A DNA stretch of 64,000 nucleotides. Origin: Crassaminicella indica. Lineage in GTDB: Bacteria > Bacillota > Clostridia > Peptostreptococcales > Thermotaleaceae. The stretch lies in contig NZ_CP078093.1 of the NCBI RefSeq assembly GCF_019203185.1, positions 496,001-560,000 on the forward strand, in the 5' to 3' direction. This document shows, in pieces, positions 1 through 8,311 of this stretch (within the stretch, counting starts at the first letter, position 1; each line of letters opens with the position of its first letter). Below the pieces are notes generated by a model. It saw only the letters and a list, made by a program, of their open reading frames with translations, ran no database searches and was not told the DNA's origin. Both the position numbers and the translations under genes were made by a program.

Positions 1-1239
1 AAATTTTTCATTATTAATACTTTCTTTAAACCAAGACAATATTATTTCTTCATATAGATATTTCACTTCAAAATTTGGTATTTCTAATGTACAAAAACTT
101 CTCCCCATTTTTAAATTTTCATTTATAACTTTTAAATACCCACTAAAAAGCAAAAAACTCCATACATTTTCCGATCCATTTTCTACATCATTCATCACTA
201 TATCTTCATTTATTTGTTTTACAATAGCTTTTCCTTTTATCAAATCTTCAAGTTCTTTTTTTACTGTTTCTCCTGCTTTTGTCAATACTATTTTTACTAA
301 ATCATTACTGCTCGTATTTACCCAATAAGCTCTAAATCCTTTTTCATAGTTATCTACGTAATTAAGTATTGACCATGGATTGTATATTATATTTTCTCCA
401 AATATATATCCATTATACCATTTTCTAACTTCATCCATTTCAGACTCTATATTATAATACTTTAATATTTCTTCTACTTCACTTTCTAAAAAACCAAACT
501 TATCACTATAGTGATTTTTTAATATTGTACAAACCTTTAAATTATTAAGTCCTGAAAATATACTTTCTTTTGCTACTCTTAATATTCCAGTAAGAACTCC
601 CTTTTGCAAATACTCATTATCTTTAAGAGCACCACTCAAAAAATTTCTCATAAATTCTATTATTTCTTTATAGTATCCACTTAAATATCCACTTTGTATT
701 GGTGTATCATATTCATCTATCAACACAATTGTTTTTTGATTATAATATTCACTTAAAAACTTGCTTAAATTTTTAAGACTTGTTTCATACTGTCCTTGAG
801 AAGCCTCCATAGATAGTATTTTCTTAAAATAAGTTTCTTCTATACCTTTTAAATAATTATCTAGTAGATATTTGTGTTTATAATATTCAATAGATATAAT
901 TTCTTTCATTTTTTCATAACACTTTTGAAAATTTCCATCTTTTATATCTTTGAATGTTAGATATATAACTGGGTATTTTCCCTGCATACCCATTATATCT
1001 TTATACTTATTCACCTTTAAATTCTCAAATAAATATTTATTATCTTCATCACTTTTCTCAAAAAAATATCTAAGCATACTCATATTAAGTGTCTTTCCAA
1101 AACGTCTAGGTCTTGGCAGCAGTATTACTTCCGAACCATCATTTATTATTTCCTTTATAAATAAACTTTTATCTACATAATAATAATTTTCAGTTATCAA
1201 TTTTTTAAAATCACTTATTCCTATCGGTACTTTCTTCAT
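1..1239 (-). CDS. AAA-ATPase-like / DUF1703 protein, C-terminus cut by window edge
   Basis: Open frame of 413 codons that runs off the window start, so the C-terminus is missing. The start ATG at 1239 has a GGAGAG ribosome-binding site just upstream and opens MKKVPIGISDFKKLI, the usual beginning of the AAA-ATPase-like family (PF09820 type). A P-loop-like segment, LLPRPRRFGKTLNMSML, follows about 40 residues in, and an IVLIDEYDTPI stretch near residue 175 looks like Walker B. In this family a PD-(D/E)XK-like DUF1703 domain follows the ATPase; most of that region appears to be within the window. Such proteins are common in several copies in Clostridia and Bacteroides, with no settled function. 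The gene sits beside other nuclease-like and decayed genes, so an accessory role is likely. The family call is fairly secure; the function is unknown. Confidence 0.8.
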   Translation of the reverse strand, partial: MKKVPIGISDFKKLITENYYYVDKSLFIKEIINDGSEVILLPRPRRFGKTLNMSMLRYFFEKSDEDNKYLFENLKVNKYKDIMGMQGKYPVIYLTFKDIKDGNFQKCYEKMKEIISIEYYKHKYLLDNYLKGIEETYFKKILSMEASQGQYETSLKNLSKFLSEYYNQKTIVLIDEYDTPIQSGYLSGYYKEIIEFMRNFLSGALKDNEYLQKGVLTGILRVAKESIFSGLNNLKVCTILKNHYSDKFGFLESEVEEILKYYNIESEMDEVRKWYNGYIFGENIIYNPWSILNYVDNYEKGFRAYWVNTSSNDLVKIVLTKAGETVKKELEDLIKGKAIVKQINEDIVMNDVENGSENVWSFLLFSGYLKVINENLKMGRSFCTLEIPNFEVKYLYEEIILSWFKESINNEKF

Positions 1240-1502
1240 AAATTACTCTCCTCTAATTTAAGGTTATTACCTATTATTATATCATAACCAATCATCATTG
1301 ATCTATTTCTCAAAATCACCCCTTGTTTTAATGGATGTATCTCTTAAATAGCACTTTTTCACAAAAACGTTGTAATTTCAACCTCTACAAAACATCACTT
1401 TAAAATTTCAAATATTTTTGTAGGAACAAAAGTTTTTATCGATAATATCATTTATATTTTTTTACAAAGCTTCTTAAAAAATTAATCACTTCTATTTAAC
1501 TT

Positions 1503-2498
1503 TTACAACTTCTCACTCTCAAGTTCTTCCATCTTTTCCATTCTTAATTCATGCAGTGTCTTATTACTTCCTTTTAAAATAGTCCATTCATAAATATTTA
1601 CAGATGACCACTCCGTTATTTTCTCTCCCCATCGATTAAAAGACATTACTTCATCTTTGTACTTCACCTTTTGAATATCAATAACCTCTGCCTCTGAATC
1701 TGGATAGTTCCTAATCTCAACCATATCTCCTGATTTAATAATTCCCCATTCAAACAGCTTATTCATTCTAGGTAAATATTTTCTAGTTATTTTACTTTGT
1801 CCACTTGTAGTTGTCTTTTTATCCTCTATTTCAACATAATAATCGTATAGTTTTTGTAATGGTAATATCTGATTTGACTGCAATAGCATTTGCTCACCTA
1901 TTTTTACGGGAACAAGTTCAATACAGTTTATATCAACACCGTTTTCAATTAGCCAAGCTACTGCTGATAAAGTTTGAGCATCAAACCCTGAAGCAACTAA
2001 AATAATCCTCTGTTTTCTATTGAATGTCTTCAACGCATTGTTCTTTTCAAGAAATTCATTTAGTATTCTCTTTCCCTTTTCCTCTGGTGTAAGCTCACCT
2101 AATTCAAATTCATTATTGTACTTCAATATGTAAGGTGCAAATATTTTTTCTACTGCCTCATCAACATTTTTTATTTTTGCATAACTTGCAGCATATCTAA
2201 TAGCTTGAAATTCAAAGGGTTCTTGTCTCATTTTAACATCATCTAAATCTCTTTTTATTTCAATCAAAACTAAGTTTCCATCTTTATCTATTGCAGTTAA
2301 ATCACTTCTACCTTTTTCTGCATTTCTAACTTGTCTCCCAATTACTAACAGAGTTTCATCATCAATAATTATCTCAATATTTTTTCTTAAAAACTCTTCT
2401 ATATGTTCTTCTTTAATATTCAAATCCTTAAATTGCAAAATCTCTACATCTAAGTTGTTTACTTCAATTGAGCTATTTATATTTACAGGAATCAACAT
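1503..2498 (-). CDS. NucS/DUF91-like PD-(D/E)XK endonuclease family protein
   Basis: About 331 residues. I start at ATG 2498 (MLIPVNINSS) because a clean GGAGG lies 5-9 bases upstream; the frame is open about 100 bases further but without a better start. The N-terminal third carries the nuclease core GRSDLTAIDKDGNLVLIEIK, i.e. D...(hydrophobic)ExK, with an upstream FLRKNIEIII..E segment typical of the NucS/DUF91 fold. A basic linker and a C-terminal part containing a WGEKITEWSSVNIYEW stretch follow and are not recognised. NucS-like proteins cut mismatched or branched DNA in archaea and actinobacteria; clostridial relatives of this length are uncharacterised. It stands alone between an unrelated ATPase and an unknown gene. 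Nuclease fold likely, substrate unknown. Confidence 0.7.
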   Translation of the reverse strand: MLIPVNINSSIEVNNLDVEILQFKDLNIKEEHIEEFLRKNIEIIIDDETLLVIGRQVRNAEKGRSDLTAIDKDGNLVLIEIKRDLDDVKMRQEPFEFQAIRYAASYAKIKNVDEAVEKIFAPYILKYNNEFELGELTPEEKGKRILNEFLEKNNALKTFNRKQRIILVASGFDAQTLSAVAWLIENGVDINCIELVPVKIGEQMLLQSNQILPLQKLYDYYVEIEDKKTTTSGQSKITRKYLPRMNKLFEWGIIKSGDMVEIRNYPDSEAEVIDIQKVKYKDEVMSFNRWGEKITEWSSVNIYEWTILKGSNKTLHELRMEKMEELESEKL

Positions 2499-2668
2499 AA
2501 ATTTACCTCCAAATTCTAGTTTCATCAAATTTATCAAATTCTTTTTAAATAAGTAAGTAATTACAAGAACTCTACTCACACAACCTAATGAAGGCAAACA
2601 AAAAAAGAACCTTTACATTTATGCAAATTCAATATTTTTTTATTGAGCTTTGCTCTAAATGAAAGACT

Positions 2669-3199
2669 CTAACGATTTAATACTTCTCTAAAATATTCAG
2701 CAAGAATACCTTCACCTTTAAATCTATCAACTAATAATAGCTTTGACATTTTACAAGATTTTTCATATTCTTTAGGATTTTCATTATAATTGTGCCCTAA
2801 ATATACCATCTTAACAATTGAGTCACTAGTATCCAAATGATGTGCCTTCCTTAACATTTCTATACCTAATTGTTCCATCTCCTCATAATCTCCAAAATAA
2901 TAAGGAAACATAGATATCATATAACCAAATATCCATAGAAATTCAATCTCTTCACTAAAATTCATTAATCCAAATTGAGTTACCTCTTTTAAACTATTCT
3001 CAAATTTTTCTTGGTTTACTCCTTCTGAATTTATACAATCCCATTCAACCAAAACGTACCAACATAGAAATCCTAATCTAATTGTTACTTTTAAATCTAG
3101 TTGATTTTCCATCCATTTAGTATAAATATATGTTCTTGCTTCATTCCACTGTTGATTTTTTTCTAAAATATCAGCTTCATTCCATTCCCAATTAATCAC
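2669..3199 (-). CDS. hypothetical protein, 176 residues
   Basis: The start is a GTG at 3199 preceded by AGGTGA at good spacing, which supports a real gene. The product is acidic, rich in Trp, Glu and aromatic residues (MINWEWNEADILEKNQQWNEA), and predicted helical throughout, resembling a TPR-like helical repeat protein; no catalytic motif, signal peptide or membrane segment is visible. I do not recognise the family. Small helical Trp/Glu-rich proteins like this are often found as orphan immunity-like or adaptor proteins in Firmicutes, but nothing here identifies a toxin partner. It ends about 70 bases ahead of the nuclease-like gene and may be co-transcribed with it. Confidence 0.6.
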   Translation of the reverse strand: MINWEWNEADILEKNQQWNEARTYIYTKWMENQLDLKVTIRLGFLCWYVLVEWDCINSEGVNQEKFENSLKEVTQFGLMNFSEEIEFLWIFGYMISMFPYYFGDYEEMEQLGIEMLRKAHHLDTSDSIVKMVYLGHNYNENPKEYEKSCKMSKLLLVDRFKGEGILAEYFREVLNR

Positions 3200-3349
3200 T
3201 TTTTATCACCTATTTAAACTTCTTGTTTAGCCATACATCCTAATTTTCATAAGTATATCTATAAGTTACATTGTATAAATCAAGTATCTTTACTAGTTGT
3301 AAATCAAAAACTTTAAATGTTTTTATCAATTCATTTATAGGCATTCATC

Positions 3350-3551
3350 TTATTCGTCATCCATAGAAACGACTAATGCTCTATATTCAAGTATTTGAGC
3401 AATGTTTTCTCTTATTAGACTTTCCTTCTTCAGCTCTACAATAACAGGTCTATTATCTCTAGTATCCTTAAACAATAAATCAATGTATCTATTCAGCCCA
3501 TTCCTGCCAATATTAGTTAGTACGAGTTTATTTTGTTAGCTCATCTGTCAT
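3350..3551 (-). pseudogene. frameshifted PD-(D/E)XK nuclease fragment
   Basis: Reading leftwards from an ATG at 3551, the frame gives MTDELT and then hits a stop after a run of four A. Skipping one base restores a coding-like frame from about 3533 to the TAA at 3350-3352. That frame reads NIGRNGLNRYIDLLFKD, then RPVIVELKKESLIRENIAQI, and ends VVSMDDE. The D....VIVELKK pattern is a PD-(D/E)XK core (Asp, then Glu-x-Lys). Only about 65 residues remain, far short of any complete family member, so this is a remnant. It begins 3 bases after the neighbouring truncated gene stops. Evidence is direct translation; the parent family is uncertain. Confidence 0.6.
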
Positions 3552-3553
3552 AT

Positions 3554-4198
3554 TTAATTAATTTCTCTTTTTATTTTTTCTATATCTTCTTTACTTAGTT
3601 CTGATGCCTTTATAATTTTTTCAATATCTACTCCTAATAGCAATAAATTCCTTACCATTTCTTTCTTTCCTTGCTGTATTCCCTGCCGTATTCCACGCTG
3701 TATTCCACGCTGTATTCCTTGTTGTATCCCTTGCTGTATGCCCTGCTGTATTCCCTGCTGTATTCCCTTTTTTTCTCTATGCTTAAATTCTTCTTCTAGC
3801 TTTCTTCCTAAATTGCTTACCATATCATCCACCTCCATTTCTGATACTTCTACCAGTAATCTATATATATTCTCTCTTTTCTCTCCTTCAAACCTATTCT
3901 TAAATATATTTAAAAGCCAACTTCTAAACGATTTTTCCTGCTCCTTTGTTGCACTACTTCTTATTATTCTTCCTATTAATTTAAGTCTTTTTATTATTTC
4001 TTCTATTTCTACATCTTGATCTAATAAAAATACACTACTTACTACATTTGCTATATTAAATAATTCTTCCTTATCCATTCTATTTACATCAAATAATAAA
4101 TATTTAAAGTCTACAACATTTTCTTCGAATAATTCATATCCATTTAATATTTCTTTAAAGCTTCTTACTGCTGTCCATTTATTCTTTCCATTCACCAT
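3554..4198 (-). pseudogene. N-terminally truncated Rpn / PDDEXK-type transposase-like gene
   Basis: The 214 codons correspond to the C-terminal part of Rpn-family (recombination-promoting nuclease, YhgA-like) proteins: KWTAVRSFKEILNGYELFEENV, then LLFDVNRMDKEELFNIANVV. In intact relatives this follows an N-terminal PD-(D/E)XK domain. Here that domain is absent. The same frame stays coding-like upstream (DELFVCYNKYIPKKMV) to about position 4303 and then meets a TAA, so the ATG at 4198 is probably internal and the gene has lost its front. The C-terminus ends in a tandem GIQQ repeat, a known feature of the family. It lies on the far side of the transposon insertion from glmS, but the transposon end at 4540 does not cut it. 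It may be untranslated. Confidence 0.65.
3671..3768 (-). repeat. 12-bp tandem repeat encoding GIQQ units
   Basis: About eight imperfect copies of a 12-base unit (CTGCTGTATTCC on the plus strand) encode eight GIQQ/GIQR/GIRQ tetrads near the end of the Rpn-type remnant. The period is an exact multiple of three, so copy-number change would keep frame. It is a coding repeat, not a CRISPR array: there are no spacers. Confidence 0.85.
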
Positions 4199-4431
4199 CT
4201 TCTTTGGTATATATTTATTATAACATACAAATAATTCATCATAAGTCTTGTTTTTTATATTTGACTTATTTATATCTTCTTTAAAGTGTTTTGAAATGCA
4301 ATATTAACTTGCCTTCCAAATTTTTGAGTACCATAGAGCAGGAATTAAGGCTCAAGATTGGTTCCATTTATGTTTTCTACTTTTCTTTTTTTATTTCCAT
4401 TTTTTCTCCCCAATATCGTGAAAATAAAAAA

Positions 4432-4466
4432 GACACGTAACTAGATTTTACTCTAATTTACGTGTC
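4432..4466 (-). terminator. probable original glmS terminator, displaced by the transposon
   Basis: Perfect 9-bp stem GACACGTAA / TTACGTGTC; read on the minus strand it is followed by TTTTTTATTTT, a classic intrinsic terminator. It lies about 70 bp outside the transposon's far end. If the transposon and one copy of the 5-bp duplication are removed, it falls roughly 130 bp past the glmS stop on the glmS strand. A second A/T-rich stem, AGCAAAAAA / TTTTTTGCT (4509-4529), stands between it and the transposon end. Confidence 0.8.
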
Positions 4467-4534
4467 CTTAACGAACAAATTTATTTTGCTCCGAAGAGTT
4501 TTTTTTACAGCAAAAAAGATTTTTTTGCTAATAC

Positions 4535-4539
4535 ATCAC
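4535..4539. repeat. 5-bp target-site duplication, copy 1 (ATCAC)
   Basis: ATCAC directly abuts the transposon end that begins TGTA at 4540. The same five bases directly abut the opposite end at 27020-27024. A 5-bp duplication is the Tn7-family signature. Confidence 0.92.
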
Positions 4540-4687
4540 TGTAGGTTTAAAATAAAGTTTGATCAAAATATGCTCTAAAACCATTGAATCTTCGTCAAAC
4601 TTAAAGATAAATTTTAAAACAAAGTTTGATCATTATTCAGTTATCTAGAATTTATTAGATAATTATTTTTAAAACAAAGTTTGATCA
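4540..4687 (+). repeat. transposon left end: three spaced TnsB-type sites
   Basis: Three copies of AAAGTTTGATCA, each preceded by a TTTAAAA(T/C)A-type half, lie at 4554-4565, 4621-4632 and 4676-4687, pointing into the element. The first is fused to the TGTA terminus at 4540. The wide spacing (67 and 55 bp) contrasts with the packed repeats at the other end, as in Tn7. No gene lies between 4540 and the stop at 4821. Confidence 0.88.
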
Positions 4688-4820
4688 GAATAGCCTACTC
4701 ATTCTTATTTTCTTTCTATAGATTATATATATATTATTGATTTTTTTCTTCACCTATATTTCTATATTATATTCTGTAAAATCCATTTAAGCTATCTTTC
4801 AAAAACACTATTTTATTTAT

Positions 4821-6620
4821 TTAAGTCAATATTTCTTCACATTCCTTAATTTCCATTTCAATTTCTTTTTTTTCTTCGTCATTCTCAACTACACTTAATA
4901 CACTTTTGTTAATAGATAAAAAATACTCACATATTTCTTCTTTATATTCATTGCTGTTCAAATCTTTTTTTATTGCATCCTTAGTTTTTATACAATACTC
5001 ATATATTTTTCCACCACAATATCTTATATTCTCACAAATAGCTTTATACCATATTCTTCTCATCGAAATAGTCTTCTCCTCTTCTATATACTTTAAATAA
5101 ATTTCTATTAAGTTATCATGTACTCTTTCTCTAATTTCAAGAAATAATTTCATGACACTATCATCTCTATCTATGCGATAATATTCTATATAATTGAAGA
5201 TATTATTAATTTCTTTGCTATATGTGTCTATACATCTATCATCTTTAGGTTTTGCATTGCTATAATTTTCTATCATCTCATCTATTATTTGTGTCTTGAA
5301 AGCTTCATCAATATTTTCAATTAAGTAGTTAATAACATTTTTTATATATTTAAATTTAAATCTAAATTCTGTCTTCTCATTTATAAAGCATTCTTTAAAA
5401 ATTCCTTTAAAAATATATTTATTTGTTCTATTCTCTTTCATAGTCTGTATATAGTTTACGCACTCATCAGACCTCCCTTCTGCTGCTTGTAATATATTTC
5501 TACCCAACTCTTCTAATTTTTCACTATTTACTTTTTCTATTTCACTCATATCTAATTCTTTCAACGCTCTTACTGCAGGATTCTGATGAATATGCCAATC
5601 ATAACTTTTCAATTCTTTTATTATTCTATCTATTATTAAGTTTATTTCTATATCTTTTAAATTCAATCTATAAAATGGCATTTCAAAAATTGAATTTATA
5701 AACTTTTCTTTATTAATTTTCCCACGTAAATATCCACCTTTATATAGCATATTCAATCGCTCTATCCCTAAAGGTAAATAATATACTTTTTTATTATAAC
5801 CCACCCCATCTTCTTTTTGCATAAGTAATCTATTTACAATAGAATCTCTCATCTCTTGACTTGCAAATTGCCACAAATTAAAGTTTGTCAACAAAATTGC
5901 ACTACCTAAATCACTTATTGAAAAAGGTTTTATATTTTCTAATATTTCTTCATCCTCAAAAAAAGCATCCGAAAACCAAATCAATCTTCTAGTTACCCAC
6001 TGTCTTTCTGGTACATTAATTGTATCATTTAACTCTCTGGCTATCTGTTCAAATAATAACCTGTATGCTGATTTCTGTATTAGTTTTTTCCTTTTCTTAG
6101 CAAATTCATATACGCTGGCTTTATTATCATGTAAAAGGCTTTGTTCTGAACTCATCTTATCTATTAATTCTTTAACATATTCATGTCTTAACTTAAAGCT
6201 TTTTGACAACACTTCTTCAACCGCAATATTTAAAGCTGATACTAATTCAAACTGTTTAGGCTCTGCATTTCTAGGATGTGCATATACATGTCTCATTTCT
6301 CTTATATGCTGTATTCTTTTAATCGCAACTTCATTCAGAATATTTAATTTTTTAGCCTGTTGCATAATCATTTCATCTGTAGATTTATGATATTTCTCTT
6401 TGTCCTCAATATCATTTAATACTTTCAATGCTTGTCCATCATACTTAGACATATTTTTGATTTTCCCTTTAATTGATTCAGCAATACATATCCAAGTCAT
6501 TATATATGCCGCTCTATATGCTTTACTTCTAGTACATAGAATTATTTCATTCAACATTCTTCTATCATCTTCATCTAAAACTTTATTTTTTAATTCATCT
6601 AAATTACAAATATAATCCAT
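4821..6620 (-). CDS. HEPN-like domain protein, last gene of the defence cargo
   Basis: 599 residues, cytosolic, helical. Near residues 105-120 the sequence IREMRHVYAHP contains R-x4-H (RHVYAH), the signature of HEPN domains, many of which are metal-independent RNases in toxin and abortive-infection systems. The preceding helices (about residues 20-60 and 75-105) fit the usual four-helix HEPN layout. The remaining 480 residues are helical, rich in Lys, Glu and Ile, with no motif I recognise, perhaps a sensor or scaffold. It is the last gene before the transposon's left end, 134 bp after the SfsA-like gene on the same strand, so it may be a separate cargo gene or a late member of the DISARM-like operon. 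Known: HEPN RNases often accompany defence loci. Inferred: RNA cleavage here. Confidence 0.6.
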   Translation of the reverse strand: MDYICNLDELKNKVLDEDDRRMLNEIILCTRSKAYRAAYIMTWICIAESIKGKIKNMSKYDGQALKVLNDIEDKEKYHKSTDEMIMQQAKKLNILNEVAIKRIQHIREMRHVYAHPRNAEPKQFELVSALNIAVEEVLSKSFKLRHEYVKELIDKMSSEQSLLHDNKASVYEFAKKRKKLIQKSAYRLLFEQIARELNDTINVPERQWVTRRLIWFSDAFFEDEEILENIKPFSISDLGSAILLTNFNLWQFASQEMRDSIVNRLLMQKEDGVGYNKKVYYLPLGIERLNMLYKGGYLRGKINKEKFINSIFEMPFYRLNLKDIEINLIIDRIIKELKSYDWHIHQNPAVRALKELDMSEIEKVNSEKLEELGRNILQAAEGRSDECVNYIQTMKENRTNKYIFKGIFKECFINEKTEFRFKFKYIKNVINYLIENIDEAFKTQIIDEMIENYSNAKPKDDRCIDTYSKEINNIFNYIEYYRIDRDDSVMKLFLEIRERVHDNLIEIYLKYIEEEKTISMRRIWYKAICENIRYCGGKIYEYCIKTKDAIKKDLNSNEYKEEICEYFLSINKSVLSVVENDEEKKEIEMEIKECEEILT

Positions 6621-6754
6621 AGCCTATCTCTTCCCCTCTCGTATTCACTTTCTTTAATCTGCTAAAGAAATTTTCCTTCTCTATTATACCTTCTTGCTAT
6701 AAAAGTTTTAAACAAATAAAACATTCTTGATCTATTTCATTTTTCTTAATTCCT

Positions 6755-7471
6755 TTAAGCATTTATTTCTATCTCTTTATATAATTTAACCTCATTATTA
6801 CTGTAACAACTACTAAACGCCTTTATCTTCATTTCTTTTTTCATACATTTTTTTAATAGTTTAGAGTATTTTTCATCAAAGCTATTAATAGTTATGCTTT
6901 TTACAATAGGACTTAATGAAATGTAAAAATAATACACTTTATACCCACTTTTTAATAATTCTAATAATGCTCTTAGCTGATCAATGGCTCTTTGAGAAAA
7001 TACACTTGGAAATACAACATCCCTTCTAGCTGAAATAATACCTTTAGCTTCTACTACTACTTTTTCTTTTCCTTCTAACAAAAAATCTGCTTTATATCCA
7101 TTAACAAATTTTTCCTTATACAAATTTTCACATGAATGCTCATCTATTTTCTCGATAATATATTCTTCTACTAAATTGTTCACAATATTTAAATTCAGCA
7201 TAATGTATTTTCCATAGTATTCAACAGCAAACAAGCTATATTTAGTTCTTCTTTTTTTCCCTTTATTAAGTGTCAATAATACCTTTTTATTCTTTAATAT
7301 TAAATAATTTTCCAATCTAGATGCACTAGGCACATAACATTCTATTTCTTCATTGTTTATCAATACTTTACAAATGAATCTATTCTTGCTTTCATATAAA
7401 AATTTACCTTCAATTATTTTGCTACTAATCTTCAATACTTTATCTCCCTTAAAATATTTTTTGTAATTCAT
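6755..7471 (-). CDS. SfsA-like nuclease family protein
   Basis: 238 residues, about the usual SfsA length. An OB-like N-terminal half (ECYVPSASRLENYL, then KRRTKYSLFAVEYYGKYIML and NLNIVNNLVEEYI) aligns in order with SfsA. It is followed by the PD-(D/E)XK-type core: Asp in YKADFLLEGKEK, then VVVEAKGII with ExK, and the family's late segment VFPSVFSQRAIDQLRALLEL. SfsA was first named for a sugar-fermentation phenotype; the fold is that of a DNA/RNA nuclease. The gene starts 15 bp after the DrmC-like gene on the same strand, which suggests one transcript with the defence operon. SfsA is not a standard DISARM component. Divergent enough from housekeeping SfsA that its substrate may differ. Confidence 0.75.
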   Translation of the reverse strand: MNYKKYFKGDKVLKISSKIIEGKFLYESKNRFICKVLINNEEIECYVPSASRLENYLILKNKKVLLTLNKGKKRRTKYSLFAVEYYGKYIMLNLNIVNNLVEEYIIEKIDEHSCENLYKEKFVNGYKADFLLEGKEKVVVEAKGIISARRDVVFPSVFSQRAIDQLRALLELLKSGYKVYYFYISLSPIVKSITINSFDEKYSKLLKKCMKKEMKIKAFSSCYSNNEVKLYKEIEINA

Positions 7472-7486
7472 TTAATAGTAACGGTT

Positions 7487-8293
7487 TTATATTTCAAAAT
7501 TTTTCAAATCAATTTCATTAAATATTTCATTATAAATCCAATAATCTATAAGCTTTGTTAATGAATGAACCTGCTTTTTTTGTAATGGGATTCCTAGTTC
7601 AAATACGTTCTCCAATGCAACCTTACTAAAGTTAGCCGATCCCATATAGCCTTTATTATCATCAACCAGTACTAGCTTAGCATGAAATTTAAAGCTATCC
7701 TTCTTATCTTTATTTTTCGCTTGAAACAATCGCAGGTTATTATTGTCTATCTTATTAATTCTACTTAGCAAAAACTTAAATGCTTGTTTATTGCTATTTA
7801 TATTAATATCATTTGTAATAAAATCTATTGAAACTTCCCTTCTATTTTTCATTAAAGCTTCTATACTTATAAATAGCTTTTTAATTCCAGAAATCGTATA
7901 GTATGGCGAAAAAAATATTATTCTCTTTTCTGTAATCTGAATAAGGCGCTGTATCCAAATATTAAGATATATGTAATCCTTACATGCATCTTTAGGTGCA
8001 AAAGCTTCCTTTGGAGGAGTCCATAATAAGCTTTGTTGCTTTTCTCTATAAAAGCTATTGATATCAAGCTTTGTCATTTCATAAACTATTTCAAAATATC
8101 GCTGAAGTTCATTTTCTTTTAAAATTCTAAATATACTTTCCACCAGCCCACTATCGATATACTCATTGTTTAATTCAAGCCATTTTTCTAAAGTAAATCC
8201 TTTTTTACTATAGCACGCTCCTAAATATCTAAATATTCCAGCCCATTTCATTAATTGTTTCTCTAATCTATATTGATTAACTAATGCAATCAT
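7487..8293 (-). CDS. drmC: DrmC-like phospholipase D-family protein (DISARM)
   Basis: About 268 residues; a TTG five codons upstream (8308) is an alternative start just 3 bp after the DrmB stop. One clear PLD active-site motif near residue 200, FHAKLVLVDDNKGYMGSANFS, has His, Lys, Asp and GSxN in place. An earlier IIFFSPYYTISGIKKL segment matches the strand and helix preceding the HKD motif in the family. DISARM's DrmC is a single-HKD PLD protein of similar size, and the position after the DUF1998 gene is the expected one. A single HKD motif implies that the active site forms in a dimer, as in other small PLD nucleases. In characterised DISARM, DrmC is not always essential. The call rests on the motif plus gene order. 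Confidence 0.82.
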   Translation of the reverse strand: MIALVNQYRLEKQLMKWAGIFRYLGACYSKKGFTLEKWLELNNEYIDSGLVESIFRILKENELQRYFEIVYEMTKLDINSFYREKQQSLLWTPPKEAFAPKDACKDYIYLNIWIQRLIQITEKRIIFFSPYYTISGIKKLFISIEALMKNRREVSIDFITNDININSNKQAFKFLLSRINKIDNNNLRLFQAKNKDKKDSFKFHAKLVLVDDNKGYMGSANFSKVALENVFELGIPLQKKQVHSLTKLIDYWIYNEIFNEIDLKNFEI

Positions 8294-8311
8294 TTTAGAA
8301 TAATTCAACCT

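Noticed and set aside
3671-3768. Regular short repeat that could be mistaken for a CRISPR array
   Set aside because: The 12-bp units are contiguous without spacers and encode GIQQ repeats in a coding frame.
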